Part shown: in pieces, positions 14,834-16,252 of the stretch
How positions within the stretch are numbered: the first letter of the stretch is position 1
Layout of the letters: every line of letters begins with the position of its first letter
Assembly: GCA_027346925.1 (NCBI GenBank)
Contig: DAIERH010000028.1
Coordinates: forward strand, 1-16,252
Source: Geobacter sp.
GTDB lineage: Bacteria > Desulfobacterota > Desulfuromonadia > Geobacterales > Pseudopelobacteraceae
DNA length: 16,252 bases
Direction: 5' to 3'
Notes under the pieces: generated by a model
What the model was told of the DNA's origin: nothing
The model's input: the letters and a program-made list of their open reading frames with translations, nothing else
Database searches by the model: none
Translations under genes and position numbers: made by a program

Positions 14834-16036
14834 ATGAAAAAGGTGCTCATTCTTGGAGGCGGGATTGCCGGTATAGAAGCGGCAATCCACCTGGGAAAGA
14901 TCAAAACCCGCGGAAGGGCGGTCTTTGACGTTACGCTTCTGTCGGAACGGGACTTCCTTTACGTCTATCCGCTCTCGATCTGGATTCCTACCGGCGGGAC
15001 CGCCCCCGACAAGGTCTGCTTTCCATTGCGGGACTTGGCCGACACCCATCACTTCAAGGTAGCCGTTGAGCGTGTGGAGGCCATTGATCCCCAGGAGCAG
15101 AGCATAACCACGGAGAGGGGAGTCCATCGTTATGACTATCTGATCATCGCACTCGGTGCGGGGAAGCTGAAGCCGAAGGGTGCCGAGCACTTTCTCTCCA
15201 TCTGCGGCGACCCGCGGGAGGCGCTCCTCATTAAGGAGAAGCTTGACCGCCTGATTGCCGCCGGAGGCGGTAAAATCGCCGTCGGATTCGGCGGCAACCC
15301 CCTCGACAGCTCGGCCGTGCGGGGCGGACCGGCCTTTGAATTCATATTCAACGTGGATAACCTGCTCCGGAAGAGGGGGCTGCGTAATAACTTCCAGCTG
15401 ACCTTCTTTGCACCGATGGAGTCTCCGGGGGCCAGAATGGGGGCTAATGCTGTCGCCGCCATGGGGGGGATGTTCAAACGGCTCGGAATCGAAACGCGTT
15501 TTGGCAGAAAGATTCGCGAATTTTGCCCCAACGGCGTTCTGCTTGAGGATGAAACCATGATCGATACGGACCTGACCATGTTTATTCCAGCCCTGGACGG
15601 TCATCAACTCCTGCGGCAAAGCGGGCTCCCCCTGAACGGGGCCGGCTTCGTCACGATCAACGATTATTGCGAAGTAACCGCTTCCTCTTCCTTTTCCCCT
15701 TCAGGAAAGACGACGATCTATGCCGTGGGTGACGCAGCAGCCCTCGAAGGGCCGGAATGGCGCGCAAAACAGGGACACATCGCGGAGGTCATGGCGAGAA
15801 ACGCCGCACACAACATGGCCGTCCAGGAAATCGGGGGATCGAAGAAAGGGTATCGGCAGCATCTCTCCATCCTCTGTGTCATGGATACGGGAAACGGCGC
15901 GGCGTTTGTCTACCGCGACCAAACAAGGGGCATAATGCTTCCCCTGCCGTTCATCGGGCATTGGTTGAAAAAGGGGTGGGGGGCCTACTACCGCCTCTCG
16001 AAGCTGGAGAAAATTCCCAGACTGCCGTTCATGTAG
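14834..16036 (+). CDS. Sulfide:quinone-oxidoreductase-like FAD protein
   Basis: The 400-residue flavoprotein has the two-dinucleotide-binding-domain fold. VLILGGGIAGIEAA (G8, G10, G13) binds FAD, and YAVGDAAALEG (G299-D300) is the second FAD motif. Overall order and the C-terminal segment GIMLPLPFIGHWLKKGWGAYYRL, a likely membrane-surface helix, follow the sulfide:quinone oxidoreductases. By eye two family cysteines remain, C124 (SICGDPREA) and C348 (LSILCVMDTGNGAAF). The third, normally in a CFGPAYEF context, appears as R163 in V-R-G-G-P-A-F-E-F. Without it the usual sulfide chemistry is doubtful, so it may be another quinone- or NAD(P)H-linked oxidoreductase. The ATG at 14834 has a strong GGAGGAGA ahead and starts directly at the Rossmann strand; the open frame 53 codons upstream is promoter DNA. 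It is a single-gene unit with an unusually decorated promoter. Confidence 0.85.
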   Translation: MKKVLILGGGIAGIEAAIHLGKIKTRGRAVFDVTLLSERDFLYVYPLSIWIPTGGTAPDKVCFPLRDLADTHHFKVAVERVEAIDPQEQSITTERGVHRYDYLIIALGAGKLKPKGAEHFLSICGDPREALLIKEKLDRLIAAGGGKIAVGFGGNPLDSSAVRGGPAFEFIFNVDNLLRKRGLRNNFQLTFFAPMESPGARMGANAVAAMGGMFKRLGIETRFGRKIREFCPNGVLLEDETMIDTDLTMFIPALDGHQLLRQSGLPLNGAGFVTINDYCEVTASSSFSPSGKTTIYAVGDAAALEGPEWRAKQGHIAEVMARNAAHNMAVQEIGGSKKGYRQHLSILCVMDTGNGAAFVYRDQTRGIMLPLPFIGHWLKKGWGAYYRLSKLEKIPRLPFM

Positions 16037-16252
16037 GTATGCAGGAAAGAAAAGGCTCCTCGTGCGTTTCAGGCGCCAGAGTCGTCCTCGCCTGCGCCGC
16101 GCATGATTGTGAAGCCAAAGATGTAACTAAATAGTACCATCTAAAAAAAAGTAACCGGCGTGAAATGTGAAATTATTTAAACTGGTTACAGATATATTCC
16201 CGCCGTGTCTCATCAGTCGCCACTACATTTTTTACCGCCAGCAGCCGGAACA
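16037..16252. other. Intergenic region at the right edge, no gene recognised
   Basis: The 216 bases after the flavoprotein stop contain no supported gene. CAGGCG at 16070-16075 and CGCCTG at 16089-16094 could form a six-base stem but no T-run follows. GTAACC at 16151-16156 and GGTTAC at 16184-16189 are inverted arms 27 bases apart in A/T-rich sequence, perhaps a regulator site for a gene beyond the edge. Confidence 0.4.

Overview
The window looks like chromosomal DNA from a Gram-negative bacterium rich in cyclic-di-GMP signalling and sigma-54 promoters, most likely a Geobacter-type member of the Desulfuromonadia. This is inferred from gene content: PilZ and GGDEF/EAL proteins, a CheX-type phosphatase, a tripartite RND pump with an outer-membrane lipoprotein, and a sulfide:quinone-oxidoreductase-like flavoprotein. 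No rRNA, tRNA, insertion sequence, CRISPR array or prophage gene was seen.

Layout. (1) Positions 1-454: the first four codons of a leftward gene cut by the window edge, then a long divergent intergenic region holding two good sigma-54 promoters, one for each direction. (2) 455-3277: a small PilZ protein followed by glycogen phosphorylase, apparently one transcript. (3) 3334-5106, leftward: a receiver-GGDEF-EAL protein with all key motifs intact, behind a third sigma-54 promoter and a structured leader. (4) 5536-6271, leftward: a small exported protein of unknown function and a stand-alone STAS-domain protein. (5) 6544-13238: a GntR/FCD repressor divergent from an RND permease, periplasmic adaptor and outer-membrane factor operon, with operator-like palindromes between the divergent promoters. 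(6) 13306-14590, leftward: a second PilZ protein and a CheX-type phosphatase, separated by a long perfect hairpin. (7) 14834-16036: a flavoprotein of the sulfide:quinone oxidoreductase fold behind a strong sigma-70 promoter dressed with a direct repeat and two palindromes. (8) 16037-16252: no gene recognised.

How the genes may work together (inference). The GGDEF-EAL protein can make or degrade c-di-GMP, and the two PilZ proteins can bind it. One PilZ gene sits directly ahead of glycogen phosphorylase under a sigma-54 promoter, and the GGDEF-EAL gene has a very similar promoter, so glycogen mobilisation and c-di-GMP output may answer to the same sigma-54 regulon. The RND pump is a separate, self-contained unit controlled by its divergent GntR regulator. 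The flavoprotein keeps two of the three cysteines typical of sulfide:quinone oxidoreductases but appears to have lost the third, so its substrate is open.
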